The notes: generated from the letters alone by a model not told the origin. Counted from the first letter of the stretch, positions 42,022 through 53,672 are shown. The stretch: 64,000 nucleotides of DNA from Rhizomys pruinosus (GCA_009823505.1 VZQC01006876.1:1911575-1975574); one strand, 5' to 3'. Numbers and translations are program-made.

Positions 42022-43885
42022 CCCTGCCTTCCATAGTGGCTTCACTAGTCTGCATTCCCACCAACAGTGCTCACCACATGCTCACCAGCATCGTGTGTCC
42101 TTCCTTTTTGTGATCTTAGCCAGTCTCATTAGGGTAAGATGGAATCTTAAAGTGGTTTTTATCTGCATTTCTCAAATTGATAGGATATTTTGTAAGGTGT
42201 TTCTTAGCCATTTTTATTTCTTCATTTGAGAATTCTCTGTTCATATCTGTAGCCCATCTTTTTACTGTGTCATTTATTTTCTTGCTACTTTATTTTTTTT
42301 TTAGTTCTTTGTATAATCTGGATATTAATCCTCTGTTAGATGTGTAGTGGGAAATTTTTCTTCCATTCAGTGGGTTTCCTCTTCACTTCCTTGGTTGTAG
42401 TTCTCCCTTTGAATGTCTGGTAGAATTCTGCTGTAAAGCTGTCTGGATCTAGGCTTTTTTTGTTGGGGAGTTTGTATTACTCTTTAATTTCCTCTTTTGG
42501 TATGGATCTGTTTAAGCTGTTGGCCTCTTCTTGATTTAACATTGGTGGTGTTAATGTCTCTAGAAATTCATCAGTTTCATTTAAGTTTTCAAATTTAAAG
42601 GAATATAGATTTTTGAAGTATTCCCTTACAATGTTCTGGATATTTTTGTTGTCGATTGTGATGTTTCCCATTCGGTCTCTGATTTTGTTGATTTGGATTT
42701 TCTCTTTCTTCCTTTTAGTTACCTGTGCCAAGGTGTCTGTCTATCTTGTTTAGCCTTTCAAAGAACCAGCTCTTAGATTAACTGATTTTTGTATTGTTTC
42801 TTTGTTTCTACTTCATTGATTTCTCCTCTGATTTTTGTTATTACTTCTTGTCTACTAGATTTGGGGTTTATTTGTTCTTGCCTTTCCAGAGTCTTGAGTT
42901 GTGCTATTAAGTCTTTTTCATGTGCTCTTTCTGATATTTTTTTTAAAGTAGACACTAAGACCTACAAATTTCCCTCTTAGGACTGCTTTCAAACTGTACC
43001 AGAGGTTTTGTTGTGTTGTGTTCTCCTTTTCATTTAGTCTCAGGAATACTTTTCTCTCTTAGTTTCTTCTCTAACCCACTGATCATCAGGAGTGTGCTGT
43101 TTAATCTCCATGAGTTCCTGTGGGTTTTGGAGCTTCCTTTGCTGTTGATTATAAGATTTGTTGCACTGTGGTCTGATAGAAAGCATGGAATTATTCCAAT
43201 TTTTTAAATTTGTTTTGTTTTATGTCCCAGAATGTGATCAGTTTTAGAAAGCATGTGGTGCTGAATAGAAAGTGAATTCTTTGGTGGGCGGTTGGAGTAT
43301 TCTGTAGATGTCTGTTTAGGTCCATTTCTTGTAATGTGTTATTTAATTCAGATGCCTCTCTGTTTAGTCTTTGTCCAGTTGATCTGTCTATTGAAGAGAG
43401 TGGAGTATTGAAGTCACCTACTTTTATTGAATTGAGGTTAATCTGTGTTTTATAGTCCTGGAGTACTGTTTTTATGAATTTGGGTGCACCAGAACTTCAT
43501 GCATATATAGTCATGACTGTAATATCTTCTTGGTCAATTGATCCTTTGATTAGAATGAAGTGATCCTCTTTATCTCTTCTGACTAGTTTTAATTTGAAGT
43601 CTTATTTTGTCAGATATTAGAATTTCAACATCTGCTTGCTTTTTAGCACTACTTTCTTGGAATATTCTTTCCATCCTTTCACCCTAAGATATTGTCTATC
43701 CTTGAAGGTGAGATGAGTTTCTTGAAGACAACAAAAAGATGGGTTTTCTTTTGGGGGGGTTCTTTTTTGATCCATTTTGTTAGTCTGTGTCTTTTGACAG
43801 GGGAGTTGAAGCCATTGATATTTAATGATAATATTGAAATATGTGTACTGGATACTGTCAATTTAATTGCTTTAAGTCTGTGGAT

Positions 43886-44641
43886 CTATTTTGAGTTTCC
43901 ATTCTTATGCCTTCCTTGTTTTCTTTCTGTAACCTCTTGAGTATGCTCATTCATGTTTTCAGTCCTTTGTATTGTTTCGACTATTCTCTGCAGGGCTGGT
44001 TTGGTAGACATGAATTCTTTCAGCCTATTCATGTCATGAAAAATTTTGTTCTTCTTCAACCTTATAGATAGTTTTGCTGGAAAGAGTATTTGGGGTTGGC
44101 ATCCAAGGTCATTTAGTGCCGAGAATACTTCGGTCCAGGCTCTTCTGGCTTTCATAGTTTGCATTAAGATGTCAGCTGTAGTTCTGATGGGTTTTCCTTT
44201 CTATGTAACTTGTTTTTTTCTTGTGGCCTTCAGTACCCTCTCCTTGTTCTGCATATTTAATTTTTTGATGATATACAATGGTGCTTTTCTGTTCTCGTCA
44301 TGTCTAGTTGGTGTTCTATGTGCTTCTTAAATCTCTATAGGAAATTCTTCTCTTTCCTGTATGACTATAATTCGTAGATTTGGTCTTCTCATGTTATCCC
44401 ACATTTCCTGCCTATTCCATTCTTGTGGGGTTTTCTTAATCTTTACATAGTCTTTGCTTAAGGACTCCAGATCTTCAACTTTGTCATCCAAGTTTGATAT
44501 TCTCTTTTCTGTCTCATTCATTCTGCTTCTGAGGATTTCTGCTGTTGTTTCCAATTGACTTACTGGGTTCTTCGAATTCACACAGATTCCTGTTTGGGTT
44601 TTCCTCACTACTTCTATCTCTTTTGTGAATTCAGTTTTCAA
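43886..44641 (-). pseudogene. L1 ORF1 (broken)
   Basis: The N-terminal piece (44641 to 44327) has a coiled-coil-like stretch (RISNLDDKVEDLESLSKDY) and the start of the RNA-binding domain (NMRRPNLRIIVI). After at least one stop, the same frame reopens at 44164 with the C-terminal domain: KARRAWTEVFSALNDLG, LFPAKLSIR, STKPALQ. It ends 25 bp before the ORF2 start. ORF1 normally encodes the trimeric RNA-binding chaperone of the L1 particle. This copy is interrupted. Confidence 0.85.
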
Positions 44642-45388
44642 GTCATGAATTATTTTTGATATTTCATTAAGTCACATATTTGTATATTCCTGAGCTTGCA
44701 TCATAGGTTCTTTGAGTTCTTTGTGTTTTCTTTACATTCTTTAATCATGTTTATAACTGTTCCTTTAAATTCTGAGTTCAGCTGTTCCTCAGAATGGTTT
44801 CCATTGTGGTGCCCTTCTGGAGGCAGGGGTTGTCAGGGACATATGCTCTTGGTTTTTCATTTTTGTGTTTTTGCACTGCCATTTGGGAATATGGATGTTC
44901 TTTATTAGTTATCTGACCAGGAGATATTTCTATTTGGCTTTTGTTTAATTGAGTTTTGATATATTTGTATTGCTAGTATAGCTTGGTTATTTATTGTTCC
45001 AAATCCTAGGTAGGCAGGACTGTCCAGCAAATCAAGAGTCAAGGAAGATGGGGACTGGGATTAACTGAGGAGGTGCTTAGCACCTATGTTAGAGTGGTTG
45101 GTGACTAAGGGTAAAGAAGTTGGTCCAGAGAAGGGATTGGTGTCTGTGGGGAACCTAGTCTGGCTGAGCATATGGTGGGGGTGTGGGAGAAGGACTGAAT
45201 GGAGTGGCTGGTGGGAAGGGTCTGACTTACCAGAATCCTCCCCGGAGCAGGTCTGAGAGGCAGGTCAGCCCCAGAGAGGCTGGGGGAGAGAAATGACCAC
45301 CGTTGGGGTCCTCAGTGATCTGTGCTACAGTTACCCAGTTTCAGTTAGGGAGATAGATCAGAGGTCTAAGGTGGAAAATTAGATGCCT

Positions 45389-45436
45389 GCCTGTGTCCCC
45401 GGCTGCCTGTGTCCCCGGCTGCCTGTGTCCCCTGCT
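45389..45436. repeat. 16-bp tandem repeat, three copies, at the L1 5' end
   Basis: GCCTGTGTCCCCGGCT occurs twice exactly (45389-45404, 45405-45420), then GCCTGTGTCCCCTGCT (45421-45436). It lies within 75 bp of the 5' end of the antisense L1. Confidence 0.9.
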
Positions 45437-45472
45437 GGCAGGATGAGGATGGGGGAAGCTGTATAAAATATT

Positions 45473-46089
45473 TTCTTTAAAAAAAAATAAATAAATGTTA
45501 TATGATATTTCAGGAAGATATACAATGATCCTAGAAGTAGGCTCTCAGGGGAAGATGGGTTATAGTAAATTAAAATTGACTAAACTAATCTGATTTTAAA
45601 AAATAATAAACAGAGAATACCAGATTGCCTTTTAAAAATCAGCTATCATCTTAAGAAATATACATAAACTGTTCTGCAATTAACATTATATTTAATGGCA
45701 AAATATTAGAATATTTTACTTAAAAAAGGCAAAGATACCCACCATCAATTGTATCCACTGAGGGCTTCTACAACAGTAAGATGAAACATGTTTAAAGATT
45801 TGAAAAAGGACAACAAAGGAAAGAAAATGTTTGTATTAACATGACTGTCCCCGTGGGAAATCCTAGTCAACAAATGACTAGAGTGAACTAGTTGAATCCA
45901 CAATTATTTGGGGACTAATTTATTACATTCTTCCAGTGCACAGCTGGCACATGCCACTTGAGGAAATTCATCTCACAGCTGTGGAGTGCGTCACTGTGTG
46001 TATAGACTACAAATGATCCTTCTAAATGATGCATAGACTGTGTCCAAATTGTTGTCACTATAAACCATTGTGAACATCTGTTTTTGTTT
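45473..46089. other. Unassigned intronic sequence
   Basis: AT-rich, no gene. 46020-46085 may be an old L1 fragment; not certain. Confidence 0.4.
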
Positions 46090-46243
46090 AACTTTTGTTG
46101 TTTTATTTTGACAGGATCTTGTATAGCACAGATCTGCCTGGTACTTACCAAGTAGCCCAGGCTTGCCTCAAACTTGTGATACTTCATCCTGCTTCTGTAT
46201 CCTCAAGTGCTGGGATTACAGGCATGTACTACCATGCCTGGTA
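46090..46243 (-). mobile_element. Old B1/PB1-type SINE
   Basis: TGACAGGATCTTGTATAGCA, AGTAGCCCAGGCTTGCCTC, CTCAAGTGCTGGGATTACAG and ACTACCATGCCTGG, a reversed 7SL-derived monomer with an atypical inserted segment near 46120-46150. Confidence 0.65.
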
Positions 46244-47480
46244 CAAATATGTTATTTAAGTCTGTTATATCAGAAAATATTTCCCAGCCCAGAACTTTTC
46301 CTCCCTTTCCAAAGCATAAGCTGGGACAACATCAAATGTGTCTAGTAATGTTTCTCCACACAGTAACAGTTTTTAAATGTTATGCCCTGAGAACATATGA
46401 ATAGATGGCAAGAAATCTGAACAACTACCAATGGTTAAAGCAATGAGTTAAGGAGGCAGCAGAGTGCTGAGTCAGGCTTCTTGCAACTTCACTGTGAAGC
46501 CAATTTCAACTGGCATTCCTGGGGCCTGGTTCCCTTGGTGGGGAGTCAGCAAAGGTGGAGCTGGAGACTAAGAACATCGACAGGGTACTGTCCTCGTGCA
46601 CTCATCTGGGCTCAGTTCACCAGCTTGTTTATTTGTGGCAGCTTTCTATCTATCTATGTAATTCTTTATGTATTTTCACCAGAACCATTTTTAATCCTCT
46701 TATAGGGAGAATAATGAATAATGCTAGCACATGTTGATTCAAGAGACGGAGAAACAAGTCTCTTTTGTTATGAGTTGATTTTTCTGGCCAAGGCCAAGTG
46801 TCCAGCAGCTGCTTTTCCCTCCTCCAGCCTGGGCTTGCAGGGGTTTGTAATCCTGTACCACTTGTGCCCACGGGGTCCTATTCTCAATGCCCTATGATTC
46901 ACAGACAGTAAAGTGCAATCAAGAAGAGCAGAGTTTCCCACAGAAGCATCTCTTCTCCCTGGCAGGAGGAGCGCCTGCTGGCTGAGTCAGGCATCTGGCA
47001 TAGCCATTCTAACATCATTCTATTGAGGTAAGAGATACAGGAAGAAATGATGAACTGAATGACTAGAATAATTCAGTTTCCCTGATTTCAGGTTGAAATT
47101 TCCTGAGAGGTATTCCCATCAGGCTTCTTCAATTCCTCTGGAATGCTCCGCTATAGCTGTAGGAAGCTTGGTACTCCACAGCTGGGAAATATTGAGTTGT
47201 TATCCATGACAGAGGCCCAGTCTATGATCTCCCTTGAATTTAGTGCTTCTTGGTAGAGATACTCCTCTTGTCTTAAATCAGAGGCAGCCACATTCATAAA
47301 CAGCATCCTCCTGGACCTCTGAGATATGCTAACACAGAAAAGGAGGCTTGCTCTGCATCATCTTCCTAGGAAAAGTATAAATTGATTCTTTCCTTCCTAT
47401 GGGTGAGCTGGGGGATTGGCTGTTTCAAGAATTCTACATAAGCAGATCAGTGCCTTCTTGAAGGAATTCTTGAGGACCCA
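46244..47480. other. Unassigned intronic sequence with one exon-like segment
   Basis: No repeat recognised over about 1.2 kb. The segment 46966-47027 has strong splice-like borders (see findings). Confidence 0.4.
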
Positions 47481-47886
47481 TGTTCTAGTTTCTCTTCAAT
47501 TGCTGTGACAAAACACTTTGACCAATACCAACTTGGGGAGGAAAGGGTTTATTCAGCTCACATCTCCTAGGTCATAGTTTATCACTCAGGGAGCCCAAGG
47601 CAGGAACTCAGGGCAGGAACCTGGAGGCAGGAGCTGAGGCACAGGCCATGGAGGAATGCTGCCCACTGGCTTGCTCCCCTGGCCCATGCCCAGCCTGCCA
47701 TCTTATACGGTACACAACAACCTGCTCAGGGTGGTACCACCCATAGTGGGCTGGGCCCTCCCACATTGCTCAACAATCAAGACTACTGCACATATGTGCC
47801 CACAGGCCAGTCCAATGGAGCCAATTCCCCAATTAAGGCTCCCTCAAACCAGGTGTGTCAAGATGACACTAAAGTTATCCAGCACA
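47481..47886 (-). mobile_element. Solo ERVL-type LTR, antisense
   Basis: 406 bp. On + it reads TGTTCTAGTTTCTCTTCAAT to TTATCCAGCACA (TG...CA ends) and aligns throughout with the two LTRs at 51626 and 53202. Flanks ACCCA (47476-47480) and AACCA (47887-47891) are a possible decayed 5-bp target duplication. Confidence 0.88.
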
Positions 47887-50387
47887 AACCACTTGTGTTT
47901 CTGCTGAGGACCCAGGGGGTTGGGGACTTTGGGCTCCTGAACACTAAGACAAGAAGAAGCATTAGTCCTCTAGAGACAGAAATTAGAAAGATGAACAGAG
48001 AGAGCAAGAGAGAGAGCCAGCCACAGACAACCAGTGGTCTGGTTAGAAGTTTCTACCTAAAACTCCTTAAATCCTCATAAATTCTCTAAAACATGGAAAC
48101 TTGGTTTGCAAAGTTGTATTAAGAACTTATTAAGAGCCTAGAGTGATTCATGGTTTATCTAGACATTTGTCTACAAGAGTGTATACCAAACAGATTAGCA
48201 AAAATTCCATATGGCTTATAACCATGATTTTCTTGGGATAATCTGATCACTTGGGAAGTGTTTTAAAAAAATCTCAGTGCTGAGGAAGCACCCAGACATA
48301 TCAAGTCAGAATGGCTGGCGTGGGACTCAGACATAGGCATTTTTATAATGATGCTCAAGTGGCAACCATCCCTGGTATGGCAAAGAGCATTCTTGACCAC
48401 AGAATCATGCTCAGTGCAATCCTATTTAGCTTCACCTTGTTAGGGAACATGTTTTAAGATCCTCCAGTGGCTGTGAAAGCATAAAGAATGCTGGATCCTA
48501 TAAACATATATTTCATTCTTATTGTAGATCTTAGTCACTTCACCAAGTGACTTATTTCTTCTCTATCAAGAACTTTCTTATCACTTACTAGAAGAACTTT
48601 ACAGATTCTGTTTGGAATATCTGATTTTAGCATTGTTATTTTTGTGCTTTGAGGTCATTATTAAATAATAAAAGGGTTACTTGAACAGGAGCACTACAAT
48701 GCTAAGGCAGTTGTTCTTATAACTGTGACAGCTGCTGAGTGGTGGGTAGTATATACAGTGTGGATGCACCAAAGATTATTCACCTTGAGATTCCATCACA
48801 GTAGTCAGGATGGCACCCATCTGAAACATACTTCATTGTATAGTTTGGGCTATTTGCATTTAATCATTTTGGACAATAGTTGACCTTTGGTAATAAAAAC
48901 CACAGAAAACAAAACAGCAGGCAAGGAGGGACCACTGTATTAAAATATAAACCATGTCCTCTCCTGCTAGTTGAAGCCAAACCTAAGTTTTTCTGAGGAC
49001 TGGAAGCTGGAGGGGGGTCATTCATCATTTTCTGTCACTAAAGGACTATTATGAATGAATTTCATTTATTTTGCAATTGAAAGCAAACAAATGAGGGTTC
49101 CAGAACTTTCTATTGGCAACTCAAACGCTCAGAAGTGTTCTCACCATCATTATCAAACAGCCTGCACAGCATGGGTGTCCCTGGTCCCTCACTTCACAAA
49201 CGGTGAATATCCTACTGTGATGGGGTTAAGTCCACTTTTATTATATTTGATATCAAGAATCATATTTATGCATCTGCCTTTCTCAGCTGAAAGCACAAAC
49301 AGCTGAATCATATGTGCTGCTTTGAATGAGTCAATTCCCTGCGTAACCCTGGGAGAAGAGACTTGAATGAGAATAAGACTGTCATTATTTGAAAGAGTGA
49401 CCCATGGGGGCCATGCTGCACTACTCTCTGATAATGAGTTTTGACAAGTGGGAAGAAAGAAGAGATCAGGAAATAACAGGAAAATGCCGCCCGAGTATAC
49501 CCACAACACTATATTTCTCTTTTTACAATGGCTCTGAGGGGAAGAGAAAAGGAAGTGGAAAGAAGAGAGTGGATTCTGAACAGAGAAAATAAAAGTTAAC
49601 TTCACGTTGCTGTGGACGAATTCTAGCAATGGTGTCTCTTCCAATCCTTATGCCATTATCATCATTGATGGAGCCACATGGACCCTTGACTGTATGTAGA
49701 AAATTAAGACCCCAGTCCAAACAGAGCCATGTAAGAAAGGGAACTTCCAACACAAACTAGATTTGATCATAAGCATGGCACAAGTGGTAATGGTAACCAC
49801 CCAGCTTACAGGATGAGGTCTCAAGCAAGGTCTGTTTGTTATTATTTAGGAAAAGAATGTCAAGGATGCCCAGGAATATCTGCTACATCTGACCTCAGAC
49901 TACTACCTCTTCAAGCACACTCAGAATCTCCATCTCAAGCACCAAAGTAAATATCCCCATTATTTTCAAGAGAAGTTACCATGCTCTCAGCTTCCTGGAG
50001 AACCAAGTACACAAAACAAATAGAAATCACTGGCCTTACCAGGTTTCCCATGTGGTTGTTGCCACCATCAAAATCAGGGCAAGAAATAAAAGCCCCACTG
50101 CCTAATGCCTTTTGCTCTCATTCGAGTTACCTGACCTTCTTTCTCCCCATCTATTTGTTCAAGCAACTGATATTATTAGGCAAAGCCACTAAAGTAGAGA
50201 CTGGTTATCTGAACTTGAATAAGTATGACATCATTCCTAACCCCTCACAGCTTATGCCTTGGAAGCTGCGTGTCCAACTTTCTGACGGTTCAGCCCTACA
50301 TCTATAAAGTCAGCTATAGACTTCATGGAGAACCATACAACTGAGTTGCAAAAGAAATCACCACAAAATCCCATAATGTTTAGATAA
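47887..50387. other. Largely unassigned, with a MER5-like fossil at 48270-48480
   Basis: The longest mostly repeat-free stretch of the intron (about 2.5 kb). At 48270-48400 GGCATTTTTATAATGATGCT, then CAAGTGGCAACC, resembles the end of MER5-type hAT MITEs. Frames at 49189-49644 and 49981-50307 are not recognised. It is a candidate region for intronic regulatory DNA. Confidence 0.4.
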
Positions 50388-50882
50388 GTTTAGAGTTCTT
50401 TTTAATGGAATTTTATTGAGTTTTTGTGCATTTCATACAATAAACCTTAATCATATTTAGATTCTCTCTCCTATCTATACCTCCCCATAGCCCACCCCAC
50501 CAGATTTTCTGGTCAAGGTTTTGTACCTAGATGTCCCTTGGTGCAACTTCATGTACTGGAGTCTAGTCAGTCTATCTAGAGTCTCTCCCTTAAAGAACAT
50601 CAACTCTCCCTCACCCAGCAGTAATCAGCTGCCAGTAGTTACTCAGCTAAGGTTGGAGCCTGCTGCCCCTTTCTCCTGTTCTATGCTGGGTTTGGGTCTG
50701 AGTGAGTCAGCAGGGTCTTGTGCCTGCTTTCGCCACTGCTGTACGTTCATATGAACAAGTTCCCAGTGCCCTTTAAACCATGTTTCCTTATGTTCATGCA
50801 CCCACCCTAGCTTTTACAATCTTTCCACTTCCTTTTCCACAATGATACCTGAGCCATGGATCAGTGAGGTTTAATATAGAGG
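50388..50882 (-). mobile_element. L1 3' UTR (Lx-like), antisense
   Basis: AATGGAATTTTATTGAGTTT, TGTGCATTTCATACAATAAA, AGCAGTAATCAGCTGCCAGT, CTTGTGCCTGCTTTCGCCAC and AATGATACCTGAGCCATGG match the block order at 9243-9900. Confidence 0.78.
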
Positions 50883-51620
50883 TCGTATTTTGATTCTTTA
50901 ATGAACAACATGCATAGATAGCTATCCTTGGCCACAAGAAAGAGCAATAGAGACATAACTTCTACACTGACAAAGGTCCATGAAGGTGTGATGAAGGCAC
51001 ACACCATAGGCTGTGGAAGGCCAGAGGGAGGGCAGAGGAGGAAACTGATGGCATCCTGGAGAGGTACAGTTGAGCCAGGTATGACGGTGCAGACCACAGG
51101 AGAGAGGTAATCAAAGTTTTACCGTGTAGGATATAAACTATTCATGATTTATTTATTGGAAATTAGTCAAGCATATTAACATCCTTAGCCTTTGCATTAG
51201 CATTTTCCAGGGTCAGCCTGTTTTCTGCTAACAGTGCATACCAACTCTTCAAGGAAGGTGAGAATAAGCACAGAGGTTAAATACATTAGAAAAAAGTCTG
51301 TATTCTGGGCTTCAGAGTGCAGTGGATGTAATTATTGGAAAGTGTGTGGAGACAAAGAGGAGAAAGGGAGACCAAGGAGGGGAAGGGGCAACGTAGGAAA
51401 AAGGAGAAGGAAAGGGAGAAGAGAGAGCAAGAGAGAGATTGTCATCACAGAGCAGGAAGGACAGAAGCTGGAGGCTGGTCTTAGACATGAACGTGAGGAA
51501 AGCTGGTGGAGGTGAGGTTAGAGCACTGCATCCTTTTACACTGTGACTCTGCTGTGAGGAGTCTGCCTCCATGGGAGAAAGCTAGACAATTTCCAACCAG
51601 TTTTTTTAATCCAGGCAATA
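50883..51620. other. Unassigned intronic sequence
   Basis: No element recognised. A purine-rich stretch (51340-51440) accounts for the 93-codon frame here. Confidence 0.45.
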
Positions 51621-51625
51621 GAGAC

Positions 51626-52033
51626 TGTTGTAGTTTGTCTTCCATTTCTGTGACAAAACACTCTGACCAACACCAACTTGGGGAGGAAAGGGTTTATTCA
51701 GCTCACATCTCCTGGGTCACAGTTCATCACTTAGGGAGCCCAAGGCAAGAACTCAGGGCAGGAACCTGGAGGCAGGAGCTGAAGCACAGGCCATGGAGGA
51801 ATGCTGTTTACTGGCTTTCTCCCCTGGCTCATGCCCAGCCCACCTTCTTATTCAGTACACAACAACCTGCCCAGGGTGGCACCACTCATTGTGGGCTGGG
51901 CCCTCCCACACTGCTCAACCATCAAGACAATACTCCACAGATGTGGCCACAGGCCAATCCAATGGAGCCAATTCCCCAATTGAGGCTCCCTCAACCCAGG
52001 TGTGTCAAGTTGACACTAAAGCTATCCAGCACA
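51626..52033 (-). repeat. 3' LTR of the ERVL-type element
   Basis: Boundary TGTTGTAG...CCAGCACA. On the minus strand it starts TGTGCTGG. A perfect 15-bp palindrome GTGTCAAGTTGACAC lies at 52002-52016. Confidence 0.92.
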
Positions 52034-53177
52034 ATTGACCCCTTGTCAACTTGACACACAAAACACATCACTATTAAACCACCACCTTTCCAGTTCTTAT
52101 CCCCAAAGTATGATGTTAACATTAATCACAACCTAAGACAGTACAACCTTAAAAGCCCCACAGTCCTTAAAATGTCCAAACACTTAAAAGTCCAGTCTAT
52201 TAAAAGTCTCTTAACTGTGGGCTGCTGTAAAATCCAAAACAAGTACTGTCTTATTTCAAAGGGAAGAATCAGGCACTCTCAAACAAAACCTAAGTCCAGC
52301 AAGTAGCTCAAGGCTGGACACCTGGGATTCACTCACGATCTTCTGGGCTCCAAAGGGTCTCGGCAGCTCCCCCTCTCCGACTCTGCCGTCCGTGGCACAC
52401 TCATCTCGCAGGCCCAGGCCGACTCCATTCTACACCTACCGCTGCTCTTGGTGGTCGTCCCAGGGTACCGGCATCTCCAAAAAGCTGGGGTCGCTACTGA
52501 AACTGAGGCAGCACCTTCACCAATGGTCTCTTCTGACCTCTCCTGGTGCAAAGCCTCAGCTTCTCTCCATGACCCCTGCAATCCTGGGGTCTTCACAGCA
52601 ACCGAGGTGCACTTCCACCAATGGTCTTTCCTGACCTCTCACAGTGCCAAGCCTCGGCTGCTCTCTGTGACCCCCTCAAATTTCAACACCGGAACCATAT
52701 AGGAGACTCTTACACGTTACCAAGTCCGGCTTCTGGCTCGAGATGGAGGCTCAGGCCCTTTCTGGGTCACAGCTTCTGTGTGCTGACCTTGAAGATATTC
52801 TCCCCAGAAGATTTCACCTCAGTGATGCTGGTCTCTTGTTACTTACAGCTGATTTTTCAGCCCCAGCTAACCAGCATCAATTGCCCCAGTACCACAAAAG
52901 TTTCACTTCAGGTTCTGGTCTCTTGTTACTTACAGCTGATTCTCCACAGCCCCAGCTGACCAGAACCCACAGATTACACAGTCCTGATGATCTCTGCTCT
53001 CCTTTGAAACTAGAAACTTCACAAGCCAGGCCTCCATCTTCTACAACTCCTTCAGCAAAACTGCTCCAAGCTCCACAGCAACAATCTTTAGGCATTCAAT
53101 GATCTTCCCAGCCCAAAGTTCCAAACGCCTCCACAATCCTTCCCCAAAACACCAAGGTCAGGTCTGTCACAGCAATA

Positions 53178-53196
53178 CCCCACTCTTCTGGTACCA
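53178..53196 (-). promoter_or_regulatory. Primer-binding site, tRNA-Leu type
   Basis: On the minus strand TGGTACCAGAAGAGTGGGG follows the 5' LTR after 5 nt. It complements the acceptor end of tRNA-Leu except for two extra bases. Confidence 0.7.
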
Positions 53197-53201
53197 ATTT
53201 C

Positions 53202-53609
53202 TGTTCTAGTTTGTCTTCCATTGCTGTGACAAAACACTCTGACTGACACCAACTTGGGGAGGAAAGGGTTTATTCAGCTTACATCTCCTGGGTCACAGTT
53301 CATCACTTAGGGAGCCCAAGGCAAGAACTCAGGGCAGGAACCTGGAGGCAGGAGCTGAAGCACAGGCCATGGAGGAATGCTGTTTACTGGCTTTCTCCCC
53401 TGGCTCATGCCCAGCCCACCTTCTTATTCAGTACACAACAACCTGCCCAGGGTGGCACCACTCATTGTGGGCTGGGCCCTCCCACACTGCTCAACCATCA
53501 AGACAATACTCCACAGATGTGGCCACAGGCCAATCCAATGGAGCCAATTCCCCAATTGAGGCTCCCTCAATCCAGGTGTGTCAAGTTGACACTAAAGCTA
53601 TCCAGCACA
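53202..53609 (-). repeat. 5' LTR of the ERVL-type element
   Basis: Boundary TGTTCTAG...CCAGCACA, same 408-bp length as its partner. The primer site adjoins its left edge on the + strand. Confidence 0.92.
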
Positions 53610-53672
53610 GAGACAGAGTTAAGGTTAGGTGGTATGCATACACTCACTGATGAAAGGTTGTGACTCTCAACG

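Larger units (their letters stand above)
41403..43861 (-). pseudogene. L1 ORF2 (broken, reverse-transcriptase core deleted)
   Basis: The N-terminus at 43861 reads HISILSLNINGFNSPVKRHR, the start of the endonuclease. The linker to the RT region is seen at 42731-42477 (QINKIRDRMGN, EYFKNLYSFKFENLNE, MLNQEEANSLNR). Near 42407 the sequence jumps from the EFYQTFKGRTT-like region to the KETSE-like C-terminal region. Most of the RT domain, including where the catalytic FADD box should be, is missing. The C-terminus ends FSFICGL and a stop at 41403. A B1 (41524-41688) and a B2 piece (41942-42021) interrupt it. Confidence 0.85.
39698..45462 (-). mobile_element. L1 element, antisense, 5' UTR to 3' UTR with an internal deletion
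   Basis: Order on the minus strand: GC-rich 5' UTR (about 44700-45462), ORF1 (43886-44641 and a little upstream), ORF2 from 43861, ORF2 end at 41403, 3' UTR (39698-41402) with a purine tract. A B1 and an 80-bp B2 piece are inserted. A candidate target duplication ATAAAATATT lies at 39688-39697 and 45463-45472. It is the most complete L1 in the window but cannot be active (see the ORF entries). It lies antisense to LY86. Confidence 0.8.
51626..53609 (-). mobile_element. Complete non-autonomous ERVL-type LTR element
   Basis: 1984 bp. Two 408-bp LTRs (51626-52033, 53202-53609) differ at six positions. The 5-bp target duplication GAGAC lies at 51621-51625 and 53610-53614. Orientation is minus. 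Next to the right-hand (5') LTR, after a 5-nt spacer, the + strand reads CCCCACTCTTCTGGTACCA (53178-53196). This is the 3' end of tRNA-Leu with a 2-nt insertion, so a Leu-type primer site as used by ERVL elements. A short purine run (AAGGGG on minus) precedes the 3' LTR. The 1168-bp interior has no gag, pol or env and contains two local tandem duplications. It must have been moved by another element's proteins. Similar internal sequence is, to my memory, a dispersed murine repeat, so the family itself is probably known. Confidence 0.9.

Noticed and set aside
51506..52054. 182-codon frame, + strand
   Set aside because: Lies antisense through an ERVL-type LTR; near-identical frames recur at 53369 and 47656.
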